Below, in pieces: positions 21,661 through 33,565 of a stretch of 64,000 nt of DNA. Location: contig NC_135002.1 in assembly GCF_051020985.1 (NCBI RefSeq), forward strand, positions 2,914,001-2,978,000. The letters run 5' to 3'. Made by a program: the position numbers and the translations under genes. How positions within the stretch are numbered: position 1 is the first letter of the stretch; each line of letters begins with the position of its first letter. Below the pieces are notes generated by a model. The model had not been told where the DNA came from. It saw only the letters and a list, made by a program, of their open reading frames with translations, and searched no databases. The stretch is from Nomia melanderi (lineage: Eukaryota; Arthropoda; Insecta; Hymenoptera; Halictidae).

Positions 21661-22310
21661 AGTTTCCGCGACGGTCCAACGAAAGATTCGCGCAAACGAG
21701 CCGTACGCCGGACGTTCCACGGTTTCCAAAGCTTCGAAACTTCCAGCAGACGACTCTGGAAGGGTGCGTGGAGGGGTGGGACGAACTTCCGGCCGTTGAG
21801 ACACGTTTCGCAGGGGAGTGGGGTGCTCTGTCGACGAAACGTTAACTGTAGTCGCGATCCAGATACGGGAAACACGCGTCCAGAAGTTTGGCAGGCTGTG
21901 AATCGAACACGGAGATAAAAGTTCCACCCTCCCCCTCCGGCAACCCCGTGAAAATATTGTGTCTCTGCCGGCCGGCGATCATCGGCGCCGACTGGAACCG
22001 CCGACGAGCGTGACGTATGCGGTGAGCGAAACGTTTCACTCTCATTTACAGTGATTCATACGGTTCTTCTCGGTTTTTTCTGTTTTTTTTTTTTTGGACG
22101 TTTTCCTCCGCAAGAGAATGTTGCGGAGTTTTCGTGTTCCCGGGGTGAGTGGTTTTTTCCGATTTTCTGTGGATTGCGGTTTAGCCGGCGCGAGGGATGA
22201 TTTAAACTTTGAGGCGCGTGAAACTCTTCGATTGTCCGACGAATTTGGGTACTTTGAGCTGGATAATAGAGGTTTTGGTTATGGGGGTCCGTTGGATTTT
22301 TTAGGAAGCG
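21661..22310. other. CpG-rich then mixed DNA
   Basis: 21660-22030 is GC-rich with overlapping frames on both strands (88 and 106 codons), none recognisable. A T-run lies at about 22082-22094. Confidence 0.45.
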
Positions 22311-22640
22311 TCCGACTACTCGGCTATTCAATTATTCAATTATTTGATCATTCAACCAACGAAGGATTGGAGAGCTGGAGAATTCAACAACTAAAGTGTC
22401 CGACTACTCGGCTATTCAATTATTCAATTATTTGATCATTCAACCATCGAAGGATTGCAAAATTGGAGAATTCAACAACCGAAGTGTCCGACTACTCGGC
22501 TATTCAATTATTCAATTATTTGATCATTCAACCATCGAAGGATTGCAAAATTGGAGAATTCAACAACCGAAGTGTCCGACTACTCGGCTATTCAGTTATT
22601 CAATTATTCGATCATTCAACCACCGAAGGATTGAAATTTG
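22311..22640. repeat. 88-bp minisatellite, four copies (locus 1)
   Basis: TCCGACTACTCGGCTATTCA starts at 22311, 22399, 22487 and 22575, exactly 88 bp apart. The unit contains TTATTTGATCATTCAACC, CGAAGGATTG and GGAGAATTCAACAAC. The middle copies are almost identical, so the expansion is recent. Confidence 0.95.
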
Positions 22641-23544
22641 ACCTAACCAAGACCTAACCAAAACCCCCGTTTCTAGTGAAAAGCTTATAATTAATATATT
22701 AATTACAAGATAATTAATTCCTTGCTTTTCCGCTTCGTTTCTTTAATTATTTCCTAAAGGATAACCACAGCTGAAATCCGATTCTACAGTTTCACAGTCT
22801 ACATTTCTCTATGTTTCCCTTTTCCGAATCGACAGGGATGGATCGCGAAAGAATTCGATAGGGATTCGATATAAATCATCGAGCCAGAGGCCAGGCACGA
22901 AGTTATCCCCGTTATTTCGCGAAACGCGCGGCTTCGATCGAACAAAAAAATTAGAGTCTCTTTGAAAACAAATAGTTACACGTTCCCGCGATTCGATGGA
23001 GTCCAAATGTTTCCGATTTTCCGTTTCGCTTTTTATTTATTTCGGCAGCGGCCGGGCAAATGAATCACGTGGTCGGATTAAACGTTCGGCGAACCGCGTC
23101 TTTCTAAATAGAGGGATTTATATTTGCGGTTTGCCGTGTCCGGTGAGCTGGCCCGGCCACCGTCGGAGCTTTATTTGACTGCGAGCCAATCCACTCCCGC
23201 GGAGTGCCAATTAATTTAATTGGGGAAGGCTGATTGTTCCTCGGTTTTATCGAGTTTAGAAGCGTCCGACTGCCGATCGATCTATCTTAGAATAATATCG
23301 CCCGCCCACGCAATTAGTCGCCGGAAGGATCGGTCGTGCGCTCATTTTATTCCCCAGACGTCTCCGGCCGATTCATGTAAATTTATTCTATTCCCCTGAT
23401 CAATCTTTAACCCTCTTTTGACGACGTTATACGCGAGATTTCAATTCGTTTTAATTGTGGATTGTTCTGTGGATTTTAAGTCCCTCCTCTTCTGGATCGC
23501 ACCGTGACGAGGAAATTAACGGGATAATTCATTACCAGTGGATT
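22641..23544. other. Mixed DNA, no feature
   Basis: Unique-looking sequence between two loci of the same minisatellite. CpG-rich at 22900-23350. Short frames only. Confidence 0.45.
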
Positions 23545-23925
23545 ATATGAATTAATTATTCAATCATTCGATCATTCAATCGTCGAAGGATTGGAAAGTT
23601 GGAGAATTCAAGAATTCAAGTGTTCGAGTACTCGGATATTCAATTGTTCAATTATTTGATCATTCAACCATCGAAGGATTGGAAATTTGCGAATTCAAGA
23701 ATTGAAGTGTTCGAGTATTCGACTATTTAATTATTCAATTATTCGACCATTTGACGGCCGAAGGATTGGAAAGTTGGAAAATTCAACAACTCAAGTGTCC
23801 GAATACTTAGCTATTCAGTTATTCAATTATTCGATAATTCAACCACCGAATTATTGAAAAGTTGGAGAATTCAAGAATTCAAGTGTCCGACTACTCGGCT
23901 ATTCAATTATTCAATTATTCTTCTG
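23545..23925. repeat. 88-bp-family minisatellite, diverged copies (locus 2)
   Basis: About four units with GAAGGATTGGAAAGTTGG, GAATTCAAGAATTCAAGTG and ATTCAATTATTC words, in the same order as locus 1 at 22.3 kb but with more substitutions and length change. Confidence 0.85.
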
Positions 23926-24010
23926 CATTTTTCATTTTCACTAGAGATACCATAAAAATTAGTCGCGGTCACTGATAAATTACAAAACCATCGGGAGTGC
24001 TAAGGGTTAA
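23926..24010 (+). mobile_element. Family B MITE, right end only
   Basis: TTTTTCATTTTCACTAGAG, ACCATAAAAATTAGTCG and GGGAGTGCTAAGGGTTAA match the right third of B (compare 44430-44503). It abuts the minisatellite directly, so the left part was lost or replaced by array sequence. Confidence 0.75.
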
Positions 24011-26034
24011 TAAACCATAAAGAACCTCCGTACAAATCCGCATTGTCCGCTTTAAATAAATCGCGAATACCATTCATCAAGCGCGAGGACTAATTCCAAA
24101 TCCATTCTTCCCCGATTTTCCCGGCGCGTTCTCCCTCAAAGTCGAGTGAAACCCATTGTTCAAACTGTTAATAAGAATTCCAGCGTGAACCGTACGTTCC
24201 CGGTGAATATCGCCGGGGCGCTAACAGGGTTAACAACCCGAATCGGTCTCATCGGGGATTTCCTCGTCGCGGGTCCGCGCATTATCATTAAAAACGAGGC
24301 CTCGTCAAAGCCTCGTTACCGAACTCCCCAGACGCATCGACGACTCTCGAAGGAATTGCACTTGTTAACGCGCCGGTCCTCCAATTATTCGGAGCCGGGA
24401 GACGCGATCTCTTTCGAGCGCGCGGCCCGGCCAGGGCCACCTTTGACACCGACCCGTCGCCGTTCCCGCCGATCCGCGGATCGAAGCTCGACGATCCCCG
24501 CGTCATTGTCGCCGCGGCAGTCATCTCCACCCGTTCGCACTGCCGACTGTCTTTCGACGATGATTGGACATTGTTCGCGACAGAATATGCGAAATGAAAA
24601 AGGTACAATATTGTAGGCATTAGATACAAAAAAACCCTTTTGCGAGCCTATCCTAGCAGCAATAAAGCCCAGGGACCCGTTGCTTGTCGTTTTTAGTTAA
24701 TCCGTGGATTGAGCCCGAGGTAGGCAATAGCTACGAATTTTATACCTGCATGTAATTTAAAGTCGAGGCGATCCTTGGGGCTATTGCTGCTATGGTCGTT
24801 AGAAATTTCCGAGTCTCCGGCTAACGGAACCAACCGACGGACCGCTGGCGAAAGTAGGGTTTCCCAATTTTTGGGAATCCTACCCACGCGTCCGTCACTC
24901 CCCGCCACTAGCGGAGAGATACATATTGTACACCGACCAACCGGCATATTCATTGTACATTTAGAAATTGAAATATTAGATTGAGAAACCGTAGACTGTG
25001 TCGACTTCTTTCGCGCTCCCCAAAATACATCCTCCGAATCCCCGACGCCCCTGAATTCGGTTTTTCTTTCCTACAATTAATAATCACGTATACAGTGATA
25101 CGTTGTTAAAGAATCTATCGTGTGTAACGCGACAAGACTATCGACGTCCAGCCGCCATTGGCGATTTCCCATCGAATCGACGCGCGTGCCGCGTGTTTCC
25201 ATCGCGAGAGGTTAATTTCGCGCGGAAATCTTGATCCTGCATCATTGAATTCTCGCCGAGGTCGCACGCGACACTCGCAAATAACAATATCGTGCGTTTC
25301 AGCGTGAGAAAATGGCAGCATCGAATAAATCAGGGCGAAGGGATCGCGATCTACGGGGTGTACCGTGCAGAATCAAGGCACAGTCGAGTAAAAAACAATC
25401 TGAGAACGTAACTACGAGGCGCGAGGCGCGTTTCTCTTCGTTATCGCCGGTTCCCGTCGTTCCTCGGGTGCCGTTCGCATATTTCGCGCGAAATCGGAAC
25501 GTACATCAGGCGTATTCGCCGCCATTTTGAATACCGCCGCCGCCGTCGTCGTCGTCGCTGCTGGTACGTGTAGCTTTCTCTCTCTCGTCGTTTCGATCCT
25601 CGTTCGCGATCGATCCCGAATCGCCGACTACTTGCACGGTCTGAATGGAATAAAGAACCGGTGACCTGAATACGCGCTCCTTCGTCAAGTTTTCGATCGC
25701 GCGGCGCCGACCCCGGGTTTATTGGAGCTGAGAGCGGCCTTTTAGGAATACTCGCCGGATAGACTTCCTCGATGCAACACGATGTCAGTTATTTTAGACA
25801 GGTATTTGACCGTGAGCCTCCTCCATTGTCGACCGGGGAATTATGCTTTACGATTCACTCGGGCTCGACTGGAATTCCAGATATCGAATTGACGTCGATA
25901 TTTAAGCTGATCTCCGGTTGTTCGATTTGGAGTTGTGCTGGTTTTATTTTTGGCGCGATGCTCGTATTTTTTGGTGTTTTTGTTGTGGGTGTTTGGTTGA
26001 ATTGTCGATGCGTTGAATTACTCGCGTGTTTGAT
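24011..26034. other. Mixed DNA with a CCG/TCG trinucleotide tract
   Basis: 24150-24600 is GC-rich with a 156-codon plus frame and a 113-codon minus frame, neither recognised. A CCG/TCG trinucleotide tract lies at about 25529-25560, next to CGCCGCCATTTTG. No exon supported. Confidence 0.45.
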
Positions 26035-26400
26035 TATTCGAGTATTTGAGTATTCAATTATTCAGAATTCGAGTATTTGACTATTCAGCTATTCAATTAT
26101 TTCATCATTCAGTCATTCGACTGTTGGAGAATTGAGAAGCTAAAGAATTCAGGAATTCGAATATTTGACTATTCGGCTATTCAATTATTCATCATTTAGT
26201 CATTCGACTGTTGGAGAATTGAGAAGCTAAAGAATTCTGGAATTCGAGTATTTGACTATCCTGCTATTCAATCATTCAATCATTCAATCATTCAATCATT
26301 CAATCATTCAATCATTCAACCATTCAACCACCAAAAAATTGAAAAACTCAAAAATCCAAGAATTCAAGTATTCGACTACTCAACCCTTCATCCCAAGAAA
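26035..26400. repeat. 88-bp-family minisatellite (locus 3) with an octamer run
   Basis: Units contain GAGTATTTGACTATTC, GTCATTCGACTGTTGGAG and GAATTGAGAAGCTAAAGAA (twice). At about 26268-26330 the sequence collapses into CAATCATT octamers (about six perfect copies, then CAACCATT variants). Confidence 0.88.
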
Positions 26401-26457
26401 TCTCTATTCCTACAATCCGCAGCAACATTTTAACAAACCTACTCCTTTGAGTTATTC

Positions 26458-26671
26458 TTAACACTAGGTTTACATTTATTGTACACTTCATTCCATAACT
26501 CCTAAAAGAATCGATGCACGTTTATTTAGATTGTGGAAACTGGAGATTTGATAGTAGGTAATTGGGCTACATGTCACTGTGATCAATCAAAATCGGCGTA
26601 AACATTTACAAACTAATATTTCTAAAACCTAATATGCGTCAATTTCACGCGTCCCGTAAACCTAGTATTAA
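26458..26671 (-). mobile_element. Family G MITE, complete
   Basis: TTAACACTAGGTTTACA to CCGTAAACCTAGTATTAA, 214 bp, TTAA on both sides. It is the opposite orientation of the G copy at 28934 (shared AAACTGGAGATTTGATAGTAG and its complement). The terminus CACTAG is shared with family E but the rest differs. Confidence 0.87.
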
Positions 26672-27293
26672 GAGCACCAATATGCCGCACAGAGCTGACG
26701 ATAAACGCGGTTATAAAATATCATCGCATAAACTATCGGCGTCTATGCAAGAACTTTTCAGAGTCCCCCGAACAGCGTGGAGCATAAGTTCCACTCGCCG
26801 TTCGGTAAAACAATGAACGCTATTAAAGTATTTACACGCGGGCACAAACGGTCCCACTGTTCCCGAAGGGTAGCAATTAATTACGGGTTCCCGCGATCTC
26901 GAGCAACGCAAAATGGCAGCCGGCTCCCCCGCCCGGTTTGCCGTGCAAACGCGCGGAACGGTTCAACGACGCCTCTAGACCGGGCCTGATCGATGGTCTA
27001 ATTTCTATTCAATTAAATCCGCCGCGGTACAAACTACTATTGTTCAAAGTCCGCCGGCGCGGGCCGGGCTCGAGAGTCTCGCGGGTCAGCAAACTTCTAC
27101 GGGGTTCGCGCTTTCGACTTACGGTGGAAAAGTCGCGCGTTCCCCCCTTTTTCCTCGTTCAACGGAGAGCTGTCCGATCGCGTCGCCTTGCGAGTCAACC
27201 GAAAAACATCCGCGTCGATCGATCCTACGAGTCCTTTTCATTGTTACGCGAACAACGGTGTTCCAAGTCGAGAAAAGTCTCTTCTGAAAGTTC
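26672..27293. other. GC-rich mixed DNA, no gene
   Basis: A 119-codon plus frame at 26938-27297 lies in GC-rich DNA and ends inside the next element. Not recognised. Confidence 0.45.
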
Positions 27294-27544
27294 TTAACCA
27301 GTTACGCGTGGAATTTAGTTTGGAAAATCTCTCATTGTGCGCGCAATAAAATGAAATAATGAAGTGTATACTCGTTGAATGCAGGCGAAATGCACTTAAA
27401 GTATATCTTAACGAGAAACTGAAGCGAAACGAAGAAGAATTACATGTTTGTCTCAAAAAATAAATAATCCATCGTTGAAAAAGTTAGCACCATTACGAGT
27501 TTTAAGATGACGTGTATACTCGTCAAACGCAGTTAACTGGTTAA
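27294..27544 (+). mobile_element. Family K MITE, complete
   Basis: TTAACCAGTTACGCG at the left and GCAGTTAACTGGTTAA at the right, 251 bp. Inverted ends CCAGTTA / TAACTGG inside TTAA. The interior word GCGCGCAATAAA and the AAACGAAGAAGAATTAC stretch recur in the K copy at 42412-42589. Confidence 0.85.
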
Positions 27545-28634
27545 ATAATATACAATAAAAATGTCAAGTTAATCATTTATTCTAAATGATTAGATATTTA
27601 TTTAAAAGAGAATTGATTTAGAATAATGTATTAACGTATCATCGTTTATTCTAAATAATTCGATATTTATTTGAAACACAGTTAAGTTAAAACGTACAGT
27701 TAACAAAAAGACAAATCAAAACGAATAATTACTGCTATTAGGAACACGTAACATCCTCGATCATCGCAACGAACGTCGCGAATGTCAACTGTAAAGAATC
27801 AATCATAATTCCGAAAGTTTCGAATTATACGAAATATTCTGCAAGACACCATGCGTCCAAGAACATTCGAAATTTCTAAACACTCGTCGGACCGATTCTC
27901 GCTCGACTCGACTGAACATTATAGAAATTCCGTTCTACAACTCAACCGTCAGCGTCCCTCTCGAAGAGCCACTGTAAAACTCGACAGCCCTCTCGGAAAA
28001 CAAGGTAAACACTTGCCCTCGAAATCTAATCCACTCTTCCACTTCGGAAATAATCAATTTACCCGATCTCAACGTTCTGTTTCGAGTTCCCCAGAGAAGT
28101 TACCGATCGCCCCTAATATCGGTGTTTGCTTTCCGAGCGTTTAACTCGATTCCGGAGTCAGCGTCGGAAGAAGCAAACTTCTTAACCGATAATTCAGTTC
28201 CTCCCGGCGTCCCCATTGTCCGGGATTCATTAAATGTCCCCATTCGAGGCGACTCGAAAATTCCATCTCGATAATGGAACCTTTCTCTCTCTCTCTCTCC
28301 CTTTCTCTTCCCGTCTGTATTTTTCGCGTTCTCTCCAGGCAAGCAGAAAAGTCGCGTCGCGTCGTTGCGAAGGTGAAGGTCCTAGATCTCCGGCCGGAAG
28401 CGACCGGCCCACGAGCAGTGAACTTCGAAATTTAATCTTCCGGTGGAACTCGTCGTCGTCGAATCGAACGAGCCGAACCCCGTAACTTATACCTCCGTTC
28501 GCCAAGTTTCGAAACTCGCGCTTTATTACACCGTGCAACCCGTTAATTATATTACGCGGCTCTAACGTTGCCTTGGAAGAATCATCGATCATTTTCGGTA
28601 ACTTCGCCGTTACTTTATTGATACTCGGGAAGAG
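27545..28634. other. AT-rich then mixed DNA
   Basis: A local duplication of about 45 bp is visible at 27571-27617 and 27643-27685 (TTTATTCTAAATNATTNGAT). A (CT)n stretch lies at about 28285-28308. No coding support. Confidence 0.5.
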
Positions 28635-28833
28635 TTAACCCTTTGGACGAACGTCAGATGAAATGTTTATATTTAGAAGTTCGTATTTAGTTGAAATGAT
28701 TTAATTACTCGAACAGCAAGCGATCAGCGCGTAGTTTCCCTGTTTTCTATTAATTAAGCGATTGATATGTAATTTATCCTTATCTTTTGGAGGTTTTGTA
28801 CGTTTCAAAGAATCTTCGTCCGCAAAGGGTTAA
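28635..28833 (+). mobile_element. Family D MITE, complete
   Basis: TTAACCCTTTGGACGAACG to CGTCCGCAAAGGGTTAA, 199 bp, TTAA both sides. Shares ATTAATTAAGCGATTGATATG and GGAGGTTTTGTACGTTTC with the D copies at 11.5 and 55.4 kb. Confidence 0.87.
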
Positions 28834-28933
28834 AGAGGTATTGCGGTAAGTTAGACAGGTTGGGAATATTATTCTGATGCTTTGGCTCGTTGATTAAGGA
28901 GATAACGAAGGTTTTATGTGTTAGGTGATTATA

Positions 28934-29153
28934 TTAACACTAGGTTTACGGAACGCGTGAAATCGACGCATATTGGATTTTAGAAATATTATTTTGTAAA
29001 TGTTCACGCCGATTTTTATTGATGCGATCACACTGACATGTACCCCATTTACCTACTATCAAATCTCCAGTTTCCACAATCGAAATAAACGAGCATCAAT
29101 TCTTTTAGGAATAGTAGAATGGAGACAATAAGTGCCCGTAAACCTAGTGTTAA
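28934..29153 (+). mobile_element. Family G MITE, complete
   Basis: TTAACACTAGGTTTACGG to CCCGTAAACCTAGTGTTAA, 220 bp. Termini are perfect inverted repeats over at least 15 bp including TTAA. Inverted relative to 26458-26671. Confidence 0.88.
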
Positions 29154-29318
29154 ACAAACGATAGCTCGTGAATTGATTTAGAATTAACAGAGAAAGAACC
29201 GAGTTAACTAGAATGAACCGAGTAATATTTATGTTCGTTGAATCACGTTGAAAATCGTCCCCACGAGTCTGTCGCGTTGTTATAAGCTAAGAGGTTAACT
29301 GTAGTAATTGACAGAAAG

Positions 29319-29544
29319 TTAACCCTTTGCACTCCGTAGGCGCCTCTCATTCACCAACTGATTTGACGCAGCAAAATTATAGAGTTTGATATTTAATATT
29401 AAACTTCGTACAATACATCGACATGCGAAATTTTAAAATAAAACTATGATTTCTCGTTAAGTCAGTTTGGAAGAATGTCGTTGGTACTTCATTAAAAAAT
29501 CTTGAGTGTTTCCAATGAAAAATTTCTGAAGTGCAAAGGGTTAA
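29319..29544 (+). mobile_element. Family A MITE, complete
   Basis: TTAACCCTTTGCACTCCG at 29319 and GAAGTGCAAAGGGTTAA ending 29544, 226 bp. Serves as a good A reference copy. Its centre GATATTTAATATTAAACTTCG shows the intact site that is split by an E insertion at 56.0 kb. Confidence 0.9.
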
Positions 29545-30267
29545 ACAAACGAAAGAGAACGCAGAAAATTTCCAAGCAAACTTTCGAACCGGTCATTCGA
29601 TTTAAGAGACGGGGATGAAAATCAGCAAGACATCGCGGGAGAAGGGTGGCTGCGTCTTCCGAAGGCATGGTGTGGCCGTTGGCTGCTGACAGAACAATTT
29701 CATCGTTCCTCCCCATCGTGAGGAACCGATGGCAGCGGGGGCGAAGGGCGGCGAGCCACCCTTCCGCTGTTTCAGAGCGGCGTAGAACGCGGAAGGGAGG
29801 TGGAACGGTTGCAATCGATATCTAATACTTGCGAGTTCTCGATCCCGCTGCCTCTGGCTATTTTCCACGGGGCTTGGAGCATGGGAGGAGGAACGGTGGG
29901 GTGAGGGGGCAAACTTCGAGGCTTTCCCGCGTGTCGGGAAAGAGCCAGGCTTCCGAACAATTAGAGGAATTTTGCTGACTGGCAAAGTTATTAGAGCCGC
30001 GGGGACAATGACTGACTCGAACACCCCTGTCTCGCAGAATGGTAAACGCTACGTCGGTTGTTTCGACCGTGTTTGTAATTATGGAACGCCTTTTGAGATA
30101 ATCTGACCAACGGGATCTGCCGCGGACACTGTGCGACAGTGGCTCTCAACGTTCTGCTGTTTCAGGCGTGTTCTTTGGGAATCGAGTAACTGAACTGGAT
30201 CTGGGTAGAATGAATTTATGGGGAATCGTTCCACTGAATGTGGTCTTCATTGATTTGATTGGTTGTA
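29545..30267. other. GC-richer DNA, no supported gene
   Basis: A 140-codon minus frame (29602-30024) is Pro/Ser/Arg-rich with no recognisable domain. No repeat. Confidence 0.45.
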
Positions 30268-30488
30268 TTAACCCCTAGCACTCCAGATGGTTTTGTAACC
30301 TATCAGCAACTGCAACCAATTTTTATGGTATCTTCAGTGAAAATGAAAAATGCTGTAACGTAACTTCGATCTTTTAATAAAAATCTAATTAATAGTAGGA
30401 AATCTAATAACTTTAGGGTAGTTTCTTTGATTCAAAATATTCAATATTATAACTGGTGCGATATAGCCTACAGAGTTCAAAGGGTTAA
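30268..30488 (-). mobile_element. Family B MITE, reverse copy of an inverted pair
   Basis: TTAACCCCTAGCACTCC at 30268 is the B right end read backward. The copy closes with GCCTACAGAGTTCAAAGGGTTAA at 30488. Full length, 221 bp. Confidence 0.88.
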
Positions 30489-30698
30489 CACTATTTCTAC
30501 AGTTATATCAAATATTTTAATGAATCGAAGAAACTACCCTACAATTATTACATTTCTCACACATCCAAATTTCGCACTAAGAGGGAAAATAAAAGATATA
30601 AGGAATGTTATAGCATTTTTCGTTTTCGCTAGGGACACTATAAAAATTAGTTGCAGTTGTTGATAGATTACAAAACCATCTGGAGTGCTAAGGGTTAA
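30485..30698 (+). mobile_element. Family B MITE, forward copy of the inverted pair, shared TTAA
   Basis: Starts at the same TTAA (30485-30488) that ends the reverse copy. It lacks the normal CCCTTTGAACTCTG left end, beginning at CACTATTTCTACAG, then follows B to GGAGTGCTAAGGGTTAA (30698). The pair forms an imperfect long inverted repeat with arms of about 200 bp. Confidence 0.85.
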
Positions 30699-30740
30699 TT
30701 ATGTAATATTCATTTTCAAAAAGATCTCAACATTCCGTCT

Positions 30741-30978
30741 TTAACCCTTTGCACTCGAGAAGTTTCTCACCGGAAGTATTCAATATTTCCTAACGAGATA
30801 CAGACGACTTAGATTGAATTAAGAAATCTCACATTCATCGAGGAACAGAACTATTTTCTTTCAATATTCCGTACATTAATGCACTATACAAAGTTCAATA
30901 TCAAATATCAAAGTTTACAGTTTCACTCTGTCAAATCATTTGGCGACTTAGAGACGCCCCTGGGGTGCAAAGGGTTAA
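30741..30978 (+). mobile_element. Family A MITE, complete
   Basis: TTAACCCTTTGCACTCGAG at 30741 to GGGGTGCAAAGGGTTAA at 30978, 238 bp. Closest to the A copy at 19880. Lies 43 bp after the B inverted pair. Confidence 0.88.
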
Positions 30979-31802
30979 TATCGATTCCTGTCCCATCAGT
31001 TTCTCAATTCTCAATTCTCACTGCGAAACATTTACGATCTATCTTATTTATCTTCCTTTCCCCGTTGAAAATCGCCGGTCAGTGTCAACGTTCGCTCCAC
31101 CGAATATCCCGGTAACAAGATCACCGGCAAACACCCTTCAATCTGCGAATCGGTATTTTATCTGCGTATCATCCATTTGGCAGGCTCTGTATCTAAAATT
31201 TAATCAGCGTCGTCCCTCTCGAGGACACAATGAGGAGGGCAAAGAGAGAAGTGTCACGTCCGCGTCCGAAAAAGTTTCGGCGTCGTGTAAGGTTCGCTCC
31301 CGAGGTATCGGGTTCAGAGTCACAAAGGGGACGACGGGAGTTAACGAAATCGAGGCCGGCCTGATTCCGCTACACCGTCGGCGGCCAGCCTTATTCGATT
31401 CTTTCGTTTGGGGTAGCATCGGGTTGGCCGTGGGCCCAGCCGGAAAACGCGATAAAAGGCTGACCCCTGTGAAATCGTAGCCCGGAGCTGGCCTACGGCT
31501 CGCTCCACCTCTTTTTCGAAATTTTGTTACCTCCGGAGCTAGGTTTCAAAGGGTTCCCGTCGTTCGGGAGAGACGCTCTGCGCTCGACAGGGTGAAACGA
31601 GTGCGACGCGGGTTCTTGCACGGTAGTTACGCTTGTCATCTCGAAGGTGTGTTTGTACGCGTTCGGTCAGCTTCGTTGGCTTTTCAGTTTGGGACTGTTC
31701 GGACAGCTGGATCAGTGTTTCGATTGAATTCGAGTTAGTGGGATTTCATTGGGATAAGGAAGTTGGCAAGTGGAATTTTAGGGTTGTCTGATAGATAATC
31801 GT
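30979..31802. other. Mixed DNA, no supported gene
   Basis: A 171-codon plus frame (30965-31480) starts inside the preceding MITE and runs into GC-rich DNA. No recognisable domain; not called. Confidence 0.45.
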
Positions 31803-32242
31803 TTAACCCTTTGAACTCTGTAGGCTACAATATTGCACCGGGAATAATATATATTTTAACGAATCTTAGAGAAACTACCCTATCATTCGATTTTCCACAC
31901 ATCGAAATTTTGTACTAAGGAAAATAAAAGAAGAAATGTTACAACAGTCGGATATTAATTACTTTGTTACACCTTCGTCTTAATTAATCAGTTCATGTTC
32001 CTCTATTCCATGAGAATAGTGCTAAGCTACTCAACCATCAAACATCTAACCCTTTGAACTCTGTAAGCTCCATATTGCACCAGTTCTAATATTAAATGTT
32101 TTAATGAATCTTAAAGAAACATTGAGAAGGAGAATAAAAGATCGAAGGAATGTTACAGCGTTGCTAATTCTTCCTAGGAATACTATAAAAATTCGTTGCA
32201 GTTGCCGATAGATGACAAAACAACCTGCAGTGCTAAGGGTTA
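31803..32242 (+). mobile_element. Family B head-to-tail dimer (second locus)
   Basis: Left copy TTAACCCTTTGAACTCTG at 31803, linker with ACTTTGTTACACCTTCGTC, second copy TAACCCTTTGAACTCTG at 32047, end GCAGTGCTAAGGGTTA at 32242. It matches 1165-1621 in copy order, linker and the same broken internal TTAA. It keeps about 30 bp of linker (around 31986-32019) that the 1.2 kb locus lacks. Confidence 0.85.
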
Positions 32243-32765
32243 CTCGTTACACGAACAGTCGAATTTCGAGGTTTGGTCCACAGGCGGTCGCGCTGTGCGC
32301 CAATCCGATCGCTGCTCCGCTGTAAAGGTACCCTAACGCGCCGCGAGAGAAGCCGGAGACTCGTCGAGGAGCTTCCGACGACTCCTCGAGAGATGTCCTC
32401 GAGCGGATCCAGCCTGCCGAGCCTCGCGGAAGCGAATTAATTCTATCAGGCGTGCCCGGCTTGACTGGCTGACTTCTGGGACTAATTTGGCCGGAGCGTC
32501 ATCGAGATGGATCGCGGCTGACGGCGAAGAGCCGACGTATACGTTACAGAACGCGGATCCTAGCCGAAAGGGAAATTCGCCGCGGCCCGTGTATCGGGCG
32601 CGGAGGACAAGCGGGAAATTTTCGGCGCCGGTGATTCTCGTTAACCATTCGGCCCGTAGACGTTGAACCTTCGTAGTCGACAGGTGAATTTTAGTCATTA
32701 CTCGATTTAACCCTCCGAGGACGAAGAAACCTTCGATATATGAAGCTAAATTATACATCGATCGC
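32243..32765. other. GC-rich DNA, no supported gene
   Basis: A 141-codon minus frame (32333-32758) is Arg/Leu/Ala-rich in CpG-dense DNA and has no domain I recognise. Confidence 0.45.
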
Positions 32766-33064
32766 TTAACCCTCTAGGCTCGTGCGACTTTGAAGTCGCA
32801 CATCGATATACCGAGTTAAATTGACGTATTCAATTTTTCATTGCAAAATGACAAACGACGTTAATCAACCGACTTAAACTTTTGTACACAGGCGTTTACG
32901 TTCAACGTCGTAATTTCAAAGTTACGAAATATATTCGTTTCAATGAAATCGTTGAAACTATTGAATACATTGTTAATTTGTACTCATACGTTGATATTTA
33001 TTAATTTCGTACTGCATAAATTTTGTTATAATCACGAAACAACATTCGGCCCATAGAGGGTTAA
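32766..33064 (+). mobile_element. Family L MITE, complete
   Basis: TTAACCCTCTAGGCTCG to GGCCCATAGAGGGTTAA, 299 bp. A subterminal palindrome GTGCGACTTTGAAGTCGCAC lies just inside the left end (9-bp arms). A partial copy with the same right end is at 57175-57308. Confidence 0.87.
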
Positions 33065-33149
33065 TTAATATAAGAAGAGAAAACTATGTGCCGATCTCTT
33101 GCTGTTTCACTAATCAGATCATGTTCACTAATCATCTTAACTCTTGAGG

Positions 33150-33450
33150 AAATTTGTACGTTCGTTGGATTTCGAAGCTAGAAGCTAGATAATAGTGTAA
33201 TGCGAGTACTATAATATGGAGGCCCTCGGTGATAGGCCTTCGCGGCGGGTGCACTCGAGGTTAACAGATTCCCTCTGCATAGGATCATCGACGAGCGATC
33301 ACTCGTTAGTCAAAGCGTTAAACAAAAGTAAAAAGCAAGAGCGCGATCGACCGGCCCGCGAATTCGGAGCGGACGCCAGATTAGTTTTGCGCACATTTGA
33401 ACGGCGAGGGGAAGACTGAAGTGTTGCGTAATGGTTTCCATAATGGAAAT
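33150..33450. repeat. Interspersed repeat P, copy 1
   Basis: AGCTAGATAATAGTGTAATG (33184) and the block from GATCACTCGTTAGTCAAAGCG to AATGGTTTCCATAATG (33298-33445) recur at 42366-42385 and 42708-42860. No terminal structure recognised. It may be part of a longer J-type element. Confidence 0.75.
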
Positions 33451-33565
33451 AATGGTCCTTCGAGAAAAAGTTTATAAGTCGGCGCAACACGTGCAAACAA
33501 AGCTCGATCACCGAGCGGTAGCCACGATTACCTAACACGCAGAGATAAGGCAAAAGTCGTTGGCT

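Noticed and set aside
22311..22640. CRISPR-like array because of exact 88-bp spacing
   Set aside because: Whole 88-bp units are repeated with no unique spacers; it is a eukaryotic minisatellite.
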